A stretch of DNA of 7,862 bases from assembly GCA_031280065.1 (NCBI GenBank), contig JAITHH010000274.1:1-7862 (forward strand), read 5' to 3'. The notes below the pieces were generated by a model. The model did not search any database and was not told the origin of the DNA. It saw only the letters and a list, made by a program, of their open reading frames with translations. The position numbers were made by a program, and so were the translations under genes. Of the stretch, positions 1-5,596 are shown one piece after another (the stretch's first letter is position 1; every line of letters begins with the position of its first letter). Source of the stretch: Treponema sp. Its GTDB lineage: Bacteria; Spirochaetota; Spirochaetia; Treponematales; Breznakiellaceae.

Positions 1-402
1 TCCATACCCATTACCAGCGTCATCGAAAGCCTGCGGATCAAGCCGGATGAAATCAACATGATCGACAACTACGAAGTGTTCAATATCCGCCAGGACGTTA
101 TTTCGCTTTTGCGCCTCAATAGGCTCTTTGGGATCAAAACCGAGGAACAAAAGGATTATTATTACATCGTTATAGTCGGTACGGCGGAAAAGAAAATGGG
201 ATTTATGGTGGACAGCCTGATTGGAGAGGAAGACGTTGTCATAAAGCCCCTGCGGGATCAGTTTACCAATTCGCCGGGCATAGCGGGCGCTTCCATACTG
301 GGAGACGGATCGGTATCCCTGATTATCGATGTTAGCCAGCTTCTTGAGCTGGGACAGCGCAAGGAAATGGAACAGCGCCGTATACGGGAAGGAACACACT
401 GA
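1..402 (+). CDS. cheA: CheA histidine kinase, C-terminal end (partial)
   Basis: Only the last 133 residues are present; the gene enters from the left edge in frame 1 and stops at TGA 400-402. This is the CheW-like regulatory (P5) domain of the chemotaxis kinase CheA, which docks the kinase onto CheW and the chemoreceptor tips. Visible family features are the opening SIPITSVIESLRI, the strand GFMVDSLIGEEDVVIKPL and the closing GIAGASILGDGSVSLIIDV, all typical of the end of CheA rather than of a free CheW, which seldom has the VVIKPL and ILGDG segments together. The last residues (EMEQRRIREGTH) form a short charged tail. The stop overlaps the next start as TGATG, so translation of the following CheW fusion is probably coupled. 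The kinase, dimerisation and phosphotransfer domains lie outside the window and cannot be judged. Confidence 0.93.
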   Translation, partial: SIPITSVIESLRIKPDEINMIDNYEVFNIRQDVISLLRLNRLFGIKTEEQKDYYYIVIVGTAEKKMGFMVDSLIGEEDVVIKPLRDQFTNSPGIAGASILGDGSVSLIIDVSQLLELGQRKEMEQRRIREGTH

Positions 403-1739
403 TGGCTGCGGTACGGGATTTGGAAACGCTGAATACGGAAATCCAGCAACAAAAAGAACAGGTTGAAAACGTTGATTTCAAGATGATTACCTTTTCCCTG
501 GGGGGGAAGGATTATGGCGTTGACATTATGAACGTCAAGGAAATAGCCAAGGCCGATAAATTTACCTTTGTGCCCAACGCGGCTTCGTTTGTGCGGGGCG
601 TGTACAATCTTCGCGGCGACATTATTCCTATTATCGATCTGCGCGCCTTTTTTCATCTTCCTGTTCAGCACAAAGACGACAATATCGAAAACATGCTGAT
701 CCTTCGCATCGAAGACAGAGTATACGGTACCATTGTTGACAAGATTGACAAGGTTGTCGGGGCCAACTCCGACAGTATCCAGCCGCCTCATCCGATTTTC
801 GGGGATATTAACATCAAATTTATCAGCGGCGTTGTGGAAAAACAGGGAAGCCTCTACATCATTCTGGATGTCGTAAGGATTTTTTCCCAGAGCGAGGACG
901 ATAAAACCAAAGGCCGCGCTCCGGAAACGGCGGACGAGGCGTACTACATGCCGCCTCCGGCTGCCGCTGCCGCGGCGGAAGCTCCCGCAGCCCGCGAGAC
1001 CGGCGAAAGCGCCCTGGACTTTATCCGGCAGAGCCTTCCGGCCCTCAAGCGCTTTCATCCCAGCGTCCTCAACGATCAATGGCTGCGGGAACGTTTTGCC
1101 GACTGGAGTCTGGGCCGCTCCGGGCCGGACCTCCAGCTCAAAGACTCTGCCGCCGCCGGGGAATTTCTGTCGGCCTTCTATTCGCCGTTTTCCGGCGGTT
1201 TCTGGGATGACGACTATGCCGCGCAGGTCAAGGCTGCCCTTCCAGACCTTTCTTCCAATAATATCCAGGTCTGGAACATAGGCTGCGGAAAGGGCCATGA
1301 AACCTTTTCGTTTGCCTGCGTGCTCAAAATGCGCTATCCTGACGCCCGGATCAAGATTTGGGCCAATGACAACGACATCATGGCGATTTCTCAGGCGCCC
1401 AATATGATCTTTGATCTGGACGACGTGCCTGAATTCTGCAGGACCTTCATGGTGCGCGGGGCAAACGGTTATAGCTTTAACCAGGCGATAAAAGACTTGA
1501 TCTTTTTTGAATACCATGATATTCTCAATGATAATCAGCTGCCGGAGCTTGATATTATTCTGGCGCGTGATATACTGTCATTCCTGCCGGTTCCGGAGCA
1601 GGAAAAACTGATAGTTGAGTTTGTTGAAAAGCTGAAAAGCCGGAATATTGTCTTTTTGGGCAGGAATGAAGAACTGCCCGAGCATGAATGGCGTACCGCG
1701 GCAAAACCGCCGGTTTCCGCATTTGTGCATAAAGGATAG
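402..1739 (+). CDS. cheW: CheW–CheR-like fusion adaptor protein
   Basis: A 445-residue chemotaxis adaptor. Residues about 25-165 are a CheW domain (FSLGGKDYGVDIMNVKEI, then RGVYNLRGDIIPIIDLR at 65-81, ending LYIILDVVRIF), which links receptors to CheA. An Ala/Pro-rich linker (about 183-198) leads to a CheR-like Rossmann methyltransferase domain (about 205-435): VWNIGCGKGHETFSF (290-304) corresponds to the SAM-binding VWSAACSTGEEPYS of CheR, ANDND (321-325) to the acidic end of strand 2, and ILARDILSFL (386-395) to the FCRNVMIYF strand. Where CheR has the catalytic FFRE this protein has FYSP (259-262), so the receptor-methylating Arg seems lost. Free CheW is about 160 residues, so this is a true fusion. 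A CheW–CheR-like fusion is known from Treponema denticola, where it helps order the receptor array; a structural rather than enzymatic role is therefore likely. AAGGA at 389-393 lies 8 bases before the ATG, which overlaps the cheA stop. Confidence 0.93.
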   Translation: MAAVRDLETLNTEIQQQKEQVENVDFKMITFSLGGKDYGVDIMNVKEIAKADKFTFVPNAASFVRGVYNLRGDIIPIIDLRAFFHLPVQHKDDNIENMLILRIEDRVYGTIVDKIDKVVGANSDSIQPPHPIFGDINIKFISGVVEKQGSLYIILDVVRIFSQSEDDKTKGRAPETADEAYYMPPPAAAAAAEAPAARETGESALDFIRQSLPALKRFHPSVLNDQWLRERFADWSLGRSGPDLQLKDSAAAGEFLSAFYSPFSGGFWDDDYAAQVKAALPDLSSNNIQVWNIGCGKGHETFSFACVLKMRYPDARIKIWANDNDIMAISQAPNMIFDLDDVPEFCRTFMVRGANGYSFNQAIKDLIFFEYHDILNDNQLPELDIILARDILSFLPVPEQEKLIVEFVEKLKSRNIVFLGRNEELPEHEWRTAAKPPVSAFVHKG

Positions 1740-1785
1740 CCGGAAAAGCCTGTACGGCGCTGGTTTTGAACAGACCGGTATAAAA

Positions 1786-1815
1786 TTGACCTGCGGGACA
1801 GTCAGGCTGTATCTT
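1786..1815 (+). promoter_or_regulatory. Possible sigma70 promoter for cheX
   Basis: TTGACC at 1786-1791 (five of six -35 consensus bases) is followed after 18 bases by TATCTT at 1810-1815 (four of six -10 bases). It lies about 230 bases before the cheX start. No experimental support is possible here, and a chance match in 306 bases is not unlikely. Confidence 0.35.
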
Positions 1816-1920
1816 GTGCAAATTTTGTGGTTTTTTGCCGTCATATTCCTGTAACCGGAAGTGTACGGTCTGAAAAACATGCGATTTGAAGCGGAAATTG
1901 TCTGGAAACGGCCCGGCGAT

Positions 1921-1939
1921 GCCGGAAAAGTTTTCCGGC
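1921..1939. promoter_or_regulatory. Perfect 19-base palindrome
   Basis: GCCGGAAAA and TTTTCCGGC flank a single central G, making a perfect 9+1+9 palindrome. As RNA it would fold with 8 pairs and a 3-base loop. There is no T-run after it, so it is not a standard terminator; it could be an operator or a leader hairpin of cheX. Confidence 0.45.
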
Positions 1940-1958
1940 AAGATATTACAGAAAAGAG

Positions 1959-1980
1959 AAAAGCGCCTTGCGCGGCTTTT
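1959..1980 (+). terminator. Weak hairpin with T-tract before cheX (possible attenuator)
   Basis: AAAAGCGC (1959-1966) pairs with GCGGCTTTT (1972-1980) with one bulged G and a five-base loop. The final four T belong to the stem, so termination would be weak. It lies 65 bases before cheX, where it could reduce read-through from the cheW fusion. Confidence 0.25.
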
Positions 1981-2045
1981 CCAGATACCGGCCGCATAAC
2001 CGGAACGATTGCGGACCGGCACAGACTTACAATGAGGAGAGTTGT

Positions 2046-2513
2046 ATGAGAGTTGAGTATATTAACCCCTTTGTTGAGGCCGCCTATAGTGTTTTGAAGG
2101 AAGTATTGAACACTGATGTAAAAAGGGGCGATCTGTACCTCAAATCTACCAGCATGACCATTATGGGCGTGGCCGCTCTGGTCGGTCTTGCCGGGGATGT
2201 GGAAGGCCGCGTTCTTTTTGACATGACCAAAGATACGGCCCTCAATATAGCCGGAGCAATGAACGGCGAAAAATTCACCACTCTTGACGATATGGCAAAA
2301 GCCACGATTCAGGAGCTTGCCAACATGATAACCGCACAGGCGGTAACCAAACTGCATGGCATGGGCTTTAAATTTGACCTTACCCCCCCGGCTCTTTTTT
2401 CCGGTGAAAATATGGAAATATCCAACCGCGAAGTTGAAGCCCTGATAGTGCCCATGGAACTCGGTTCCCATGGCAAGATCGAAATCAACGTGGCGGTTAG
2501 GGAACGGACCTAA
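2046..2513 (+). CDS. cheX: CheX, CheY-P phosphatase
   Basis: A 155-residue cytosolic protein of the CheC/CheX/FliY phosphatase family. It dephosphorylates CheY-P and so ends the flagellar switch signal, a job done by CheZ in enterobacteria. The family's catalytic E-x-x-N appears as QELANMI, with Glu90 and Asn93, in the helix after DDMAKATI. A single such motif and the length of about 155 fit CheX, which works as a dimer; CheC carries two. The opening MRVEYINPFVEAAYSVLKEV is also typical. The start at 2046 is chosen because AGGAGA (2035-2040) lies 5 bases before it; in-frame upstream extension lacks a ribosome site and family similarity. The TAA stop (2511-2513) is the first three bases of a repeat element, so the end of the gene may have been set by an insertion. 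In treponemes cheY usually follows directly; it does not here. Confidence 0.93.
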   Translation: MRVEYINPFVEAAYSVLKEVLNTDVKRGDLYLKSTSMTIMGVAALVGLAGDVEGRVLFDMTKDTALNIAGAMNGEKFTTLDDMAKATIQELANMITAQAVTKLHGMGFKFDLTPPALFSGENMEISNREVEALIVPMELGSHGKIEINVAVRERT

Positions 2514-2700
2514 GGAAGCGCTGAATAATTCAGTCAGGAATTATTTAGTGATGCTTTATTCGCGCCGAGGGTTTAATACTACGCGGTTCTGCCGCGGTCA
2601 TGCAGGGATTAAACCCGAGTCCAACACCATACAAGAACAATGCACTGCGCCCTTCGGGGTGAGGTGCTTGATGAGAGTCAATGTAATCAATGCTTCCTTA
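2511..2700. mobile_element. MITE-like element bounded by inverted repeats
   Basis: TAAGGAAGCGCTGA (2511-2524) matches the reverse complement of TCAATGCTTCCTTA (2687-2700) at 12 of 14 positions, bounding 190 bases with no gene. The interior is rich in inverted pairs: AATAATTC (2524-2531) with GAATTATT (2538-2545), GGGTTTAAT (2569-2577) with ATTAAACCC (2608-2616), GCGG with CCGC near 2583-2595, and a CCC-TTC-GGG hairpin near 2650-2658 flanked by GCAC and GGTGC. The same end sequence occurs at 4330 and, inverted, at 5596. Small size, inverted ends, no gene and recurrence fit a non-autonomous transposable element. A TA at both ends would suit TA-targeting transposases, but no clean target duplication can be shown from one site. 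Confidence 0.6.
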
Positions 2701-2743
2701 AAACGGCAGGCGTTTGTTCATTGCGATATTTCCGGTACAAAAC

Positions 2744-2817
2744 GGGCGGTTAGCTCAGTTGGTGAGAGCACTAGCTTGACATGCTAGGGGTCGTGGGTTC
2801 AAGTCCCCCATCGCCCA
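2744..2817 (+). tRNA. tRNA-Val (anticodon GAC)
   Basis: A complete cloverleaf of 74 bases. The acceptor arm is GGGCGGT with ATCGCCC, the D arm GCTC with GAGC around AGTTGGTGA, and the anticodon stem CTAGC with GCTAG around TTGACAT, giving anticodon GAC (2778-2780), which reads valine codon GUC and possibly GUU. The T loop is TTCAAGT. The discriminator base is A2817 and CCA is not encoded, so it must be added after transcription. The T stem GTGGG/CCCCC has a T·C mismatch at its second pair (2794 with 2808). Confidence 0.95.
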
Positions 2818-2827
2818 TTGTTATTCG

Positions 2828-2846
2828 AAAACCCTTGCGGTTTTTT
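2828..2846 (+). terminator. Intrinsic terminator after tRNA-Val
   Basis: AAAACC (2828-2833) pairs with GGTTTT (2839-2844) around the loop CTTGC, and two more T follow. It begins 10 bases after the tRNA and 45 bases before hexokinase, so it would separate tRNA transcription from the next gene. The stem is short and AT-rich, so moderate strength is expected. Confidence 0.6.
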
Positions 2847-2873
2847 CCGTGAGGGCGTATACTCCATAGTGAA

Positions 2874-4223
2874 ATGTGTGCCTTTAACCCTGAATATATT
2901 GCGGATTTTGCCCGCTCTTACGGGTTTCATTATGACATCTGTGATCCGTTGACACTGGTACGGGATTTCCTCATAGACATGGAACGCGGCCTGCGCGGGC
3001 AGTCTTCGCCGCTGCCGATGATCCCTTCCTTTCTGCGCCCTGTTTCCCGCGTTCCTTCGGGTAAAACCGTCATTGCTCTGGATGCAGGCGGTACCAACCT
3101 GCGCGCAGCCCGGGTCAGCTTTGGGGAAACAGGCAGGCCGGTACCCGGGGGAAGCGCGAAAGCTCCCATGCCGGGAACCCACGGCCGGATCAGCGCGGAA
3201 ACGTTTTTTGACGAAATCGCCGCCCTGGCCGCCCCGCTTATTGAAGAAGGCCCGGTAGAAGGTATCGGCTTTTGCTTTTCCTATCCCATGGAAATGAAGG
3301 AAGACGGGGACGGAATTCCCATGGCGTTCAGCAAGGAAATAGACGCCCCGGAAGTAACCGGTAAACCGGTGGGCCGGGGCCTGCGCGAGGCGTTAAAACG
3401 GCGGGGCATTACAGCGCCTGAACGTATCGTGCTGCTCAATGACACGGTGTCAACCCTGCTTGCCGGCCTTGCTGAAATTCCGCCTGACGGCGGCCTTGTC
3501 AAAGGCGCAGATACCTATGGCGTTCCCGGCGGCCCGGCAGTCGGCTTTATCCTGGGAACGGGATTTAATACGGCCTACCCGGAAAAAGACATTCCCAAAA
3601 TAGGCTTTCATTCCGGGGAATCCCCCCAAATTGTCGTCTGTGAAAGCGGATGCTGCGCTCCCAGATATCTGGGTGTGTTGGACAGGGAATTTGACGCGAC
3701 AACCAAAAAACCGGGCGTGTACACGCTGGAAAAATCCGCCGCCGGAGCGTATCTTGGCCCGCTTACCTTTCACATACTCAAACAGGCGGTAAAAGACGGC
3801 GTTCTGTCATTCAAAAAATCGGCTGAATTTGTTTCCTGGCCGGGGCTTGAAACAAGACATCTGAACGAGTTCATGCATTCCCCGCTTTCAGGAGAAGGTC
3901 CGGTCGGCGGGCTTTTCGGCAGGGACGAGCTGGACGCGCTTAAAACCTTTTGCTGCATTACTTCGATTGTTACCCTGCGGGGAGCGCTGTTTTCCGCCGC
4001 CGCGGTCGCCGCCGCCGTTGAACGCATGGGCGCGGGATTTGATCCCTTTGTCCCCGTACGTATCGCGGTTGAAGGGACTACCTTTATCATGTACCGGGGA
4101 ATGAGGGAAGCTCTGGAATCCTGGCTCAGGGTTATGCTGACAAAAGACAAGCCGCGCTTTTATGCCATTACTCCGGTCGAACAGGCTTCGCTCTTTGGCG
4201 CGGCCATGGCGGCGCTCACCTGA
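2874..4223 (+). CDS. hxk: Hexokinase (eukaryotic-type family)
   Basis: A 449-residue cytosolic sugar kinase that phosphorylates hexoses with ATP at the entry to glycolysis. It follows the eukaryotic-type hexokinase family rather than the short ROK or GlcK glucokinases: phosphate-1 motif LDAGGTNLRAARV (69-81), sugar-binding FCFSYPME (133-140), LLNDTVSTLLAG (187-198) with the catalytic base Asp190, phosphate-2 motif GFILGTGFNTAY (224-235), and adenosine motif AVEGTTFIMYRG (398-409). The length fits the usual 440-500. Treponema pallidum is known to carry a hexokinase of this kind. The ATG at 2874 is the first start after an in-frame TGA at 2850. No clear Shine-Dalgarno lies just before it (the nearest purine run, GAGGG, is about 20 bases away), so translation may be modest or leaderless-like. 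It stands alone between a tRNA terminator and a repeat patch. Confidence 0.92.
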   Translation: MCAFNPEYIADFARSYGFHYDICDPLTLVRDFLIDMERGLRGQSSPLPMIPSFLRPVSRVPSGKTVIALDAGGTNLRAARVSFGETGRPVPGGSAKAPMPGTHGRISAETFFDEIAALAAPLIEEGPVEGIGFCFSYPMEMKEDGDGIPMAFSKEIDAPEVTGKPVGRGLREALKRRGITAPERIVLLNDTVSTLLAGLAEIPPDGGLVKGADTYGVPGGPAVGFILGTGFNTAYPEKDIPKIGFHSGESPQIVVCESGCCAPRYLGVLDREFDATTKKPGVYTLEKSAAGAYLGPLTFHILKQAVKDGVLSFKKSAEFVSWPGLETRHLNEFMHSPLSGEGPVGGLFGRDELDALKTFCCITSIVTLRGALFSAAAVAAAVERMGAGFDPFVPVRIAVEGTTFIMYRGMREALESWLRVMLTKDKPRFYAITPVEQASLFGAAMAALT

Positions 4224-4228
4224 AGCAA

Positions 4229-4330
4229 TAGCCTTGTTCGCAAGTCAATAGGCCGCAAAAATCCCGGTTTTCGGGCTCTGCGAACCTTCGGTTCGATGGA
4301 GCCTACAAGGTAGAATTTTGAACAGGCTCT
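4229..4330. repeat. Hairpin-rich intergenic element after hexokinase
   Basis: AGCCTTGTTC (4230-4239) and GAACAGGCT (4320-4328) are inverted, pairing over nine positions with one bulge, and enclose about 80 bases. Inside are CCCG/CGGG (4263-4275) and a two-part hairpin: GGCTC/GAGCC outside CGAACC-TTC-GGTTCG (about 4274-4303). It directly adjoins the next repeat at 4330. It could act as a rho-independent 3' structure for hexokinase, although there is no T-run straight after the stem, or it may be a small mobile repeat. Confidence 0.5.
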
Positions 4331-4474
4331 AAGGAAGCGCTGATTAAATCAGGGGTTTCACAGTCCACGGATTAAAACCACGGAAAATGCGGAAACCGCA
4401 CGGAAAAGGACTTTCTTTCCGCGTCCCTTCCGTGTCTTCCGTGGTTCGGTTCGCTTTAATCAGCGTTGCTCTAA
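4330..4474. mobile_element. Second MITE-like element
   Basis: The left end TAAGGAAGCGCTGATTAAAT (4330-4349) is the same repeat as at 2511. The right end (4455-4474) reads, on the other strand, TTAGAGCAACGCTGATTAAA, sharing CGCTGATTAAA exactly and the rest loosely. The interior (about 4368-4446) is a long imperfect inverted repeat built from CCACGGAAA-type and TTCCGTGG-type blocks (ACCACGGAA at 4377-4385 with TTCCGTGGT near 4437-4445). There is no gene; short open frames here translate only the repeat. An alternative reading takes 4330 as the left end of a larger element ending at 5596. Confidence 0.55.
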
Positions 4475-4735
4475 GCCAGCCGGATACCGTGATAATTGCT
4501 GATTCCTTGTTTTTCTCCCCGGTAGAGCGGGCGCTCATGTCCTTCGCGGGCTTTTTGCCGGCAATAACGTATACGCAAAGCCTCACAAACCCGGTTTCCA
4601 GGCCGGTTTTGTCATAGTGCCGGGGAGCATAACGCCGTTTTTCCCATCGGCTGTTCTGTAATTCCTTACAAGATAAGGAGTTAGCTCATTCCCCCAGAGA
4701 GGGTTTGAACGCCGTTTACGGATAAAATCACCGGG
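4475..4735. other. Non-coding stretch with a possible weak terminator
   Basis: I see no convincing gene in these 261 bases. A bulged hairpin at 4587-4610 (AAACC-GG paired with CCGGTTT and ending in TTTT) could be a weak terminator on the + strand. A purine run AAGGAG at 4675-4680 is followed by no suitable start. The stretch is likely part of the same decayed region as its neighbours. Confidence 0.4.
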
Positions 4736-5053
4736 ATGGACGGGACATCGCATACCTTCACCTATCCTGCCTTAAAGCTGCTGGACTACACGGTCGAAGA
4801 GCTTGAAGAGCGCGGTCTGAGTATTCTGCTGCCGTTTTATCTGCTCAAACTGAAGAAGCGCGTCCGGGCGGCACGGACACCGGAAAAGCGGCAGGAGCTG
4901 GCCGGGGAGATGAAGGACCTGGTGGAAAAACTGACCGCCGCGCTGGAGCGGGGGGCGCCAAGTAAACTCGCCCGCAGGGCGTTGAGCAAACATATACGGC
5001 ACGGCGTAGCGCTCGTAATACCCCCTATTAGCACACATGCGCGAAGGCTTTAG
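4736..5053 (+). pseudogene. Truncated Rpn / PD-(D/E)XK transposase-like remnant
   Basis: An open frame of 105 residues, with an in-frame TGA upstream at 4706. Residues 1-80 look like genuine protein: YPALKLLDYTVEELEERGLS (10-29), LLPFYLLKLKKRVRAA, and a charged helix RTPEKRQELAGEMKDLVEKL. This resembles the C-terminal half of the Rpn-type recombination-promoting nuclease / putative transposase proteins that are abundant in treponemes. The N-terminal nuclease domain with its PD-(D/E)XK residues is missing. From about residue 82 (SKLARRALSKHIRHG onward) the frame simply reads the first tandem repeat unit, so the natural C-terminus is lost as well. It is best seen as an inactive internal fragment; the family assignment is from memory of such proteins and only moderately sure. 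No ribosome binding site precedes the ATG. Confidence 0.5.
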
Positions 5054-5515
5054 CTGAGCAGGGCACGGCAAACATCCGCGCCCATCAGGGCGTTGAGCAA
5101 ACATATACGGCACGGCGTAGCGCTCGTAATACCCCATGCTCTCACAGATGCGCGAAGGCTTTAGCTGAGCAGGGCACGGCAAACACCCGCGCCCGCAGGG
5201 CGTTGACCAGACAATGCGGCCCGCCGTAGCGCTCGTAATACCCCATGCTCTCACAGATGCGCGAAGGCTTTAGCCTGAGCAGGGCGCGGCAAACATCCGC
5301 GCCCGTCAGGGCGTTGACCAGACAATGCGGCCCGCCGTAGCGCTCGTAATACCCCATGCTCTCACAGATGCGCGAAGGCTTTAGCCTGAGCAGTGCACGG
5401 CCAATAAACGCGCCCGTCAGGGCGTTGACCCAGGATATGCGGCCCGCCGTAGCGCTCGTAATGCCCCATATTATCACAAATGCGCGAAGGCTTTAGCCTG
5501 AGCAGTGCGCGGGAA
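4979..5515. repeat. Tandem array of about five ~111-bp units
   Basis: Units begin with GCGTTGA at 4979, 5090, 5200, 5311 and 5422, giving lengths of 111, 110, 111 and 111; the fifth is cut off near 5515. The most conserved part is the roughly 65-base block from GTAGCGCTCGTAAT to GGCTTTAG and the following GAGCAG; the segment after GCGTTGA varies (AGCAAACATATACGG in units 1-2, ACCAGACAATGCGG in 3-4, ACCCAGGATATGCGG in 5). Most unit joints carry the hairpin CGCCC-GTCA-GGGCG or a close variant. On the minus strand a 37-residue unit is read, with core MGYYERYGGPH and then LVNALTGA and RALLRLKPS, across units 5 to 3; the 110-base unit breaks the frame. No intact gene spans the array and I do not recognise the peptide. 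Confidence 0.85.
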
Positions 5516-5575
5516 ACCCCCGGAGGAAATTCTTCAGTTCTATGGCGGGGCGGCATCCTGAATTCGGGATTGCTG
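5516..5575. other. Short spacer between tandem array and terminal repeat
   Basis: These 60 bases follow the point where the fifth unit loses similarity. They contain no gene or clear signal, apart from a loose inverted match between AATTCTTCAG (5529-5538) and CTGAATTC (5559-5566). Confidence 0.4.
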
Positions 5576-5596
5576 GATTTAATCAGCGCTTCCCTT
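5576..5596 (-). repeat. Inverted copy of the AAGGAAGCGCTGATTAAATC repeat
   Basis: Read on the minus strand, this is AAGG-G-AAGCGCTGATTAAATC, identical to 4331-4350 apart from one extra G. It faces the copy at 4330, so 4330-5596 is a 1.27-kb segment with near-perfect inverted ends. Its last two bases on the + strand are the first two of the rfu -35 box. Confidence 0.75.

Larger units (their letters stand above)
1740..2045 (+). other. Gap between cheW fusion and cheX
   Basis: No convincing gene lies in these 306 bases. The gap is long for genes of one operon and carries signals: a possible sigma70 promoter near 1786-1815, a 19-base palindrome at 1921-1939, and a hairpin ending in TTTT at 1959-1980. 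The motif GCCGGAAAAG occurs both just after the cheW fusion stop (near 1738-1747) and as the left arm of the palindrome. Together these suggest cheX may be expressed partly from its own leader; this is inference. Confidence 0.5.

Noticed and set aside
258..1517. 419-residue open frame on the minus strand
   Set aside because: It lies opposite the cheA end and the CheW fusion, shows no family motif, and its composition is the mirror of the real gene.
1921..1939. Palindrome as a rho-independent terminator of the cheW fusion
   Set aside because: There is no T-run after the stem on either strand, and it lies about 180 bases past the stop.
1968..2045. Longer N-terminus for CheX
   Set aside because: AGGAGA at 2035-2040 and the family-typical MRVEYINPF start support 2046; the upstream part has no CheX similarity.
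2736..2741. TACAAA as a -10 box for tRNA-Val
   Set aside because: It is only two bases from the mature 5' end, so transcription would begin inside the tRNA.
2470..2787. 105-residue open frame over the cheX end, repeat and tRNA
   Set aside because: It overlaps cheX in another frame and runs into the tRNA gene, so it is a chance frame.
4344..4617. Two overlapping open frames of 76 and 80 residues on opposite strands
   Set aside because: Both translate the inverted CCACGGAAA-type repeat and its flanks; no ribosome site or protein family is evident.
4979..5515. CRISPR array or integron attC sites
   Set aside because: The units are about 111 bases and similar throughout, with no short repeat plus unique spacers. 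GTTGAGC in units 1-2 resembles one attC box, but units 3-5 read GTTGACC and no matching RYYYAAC partner is present.
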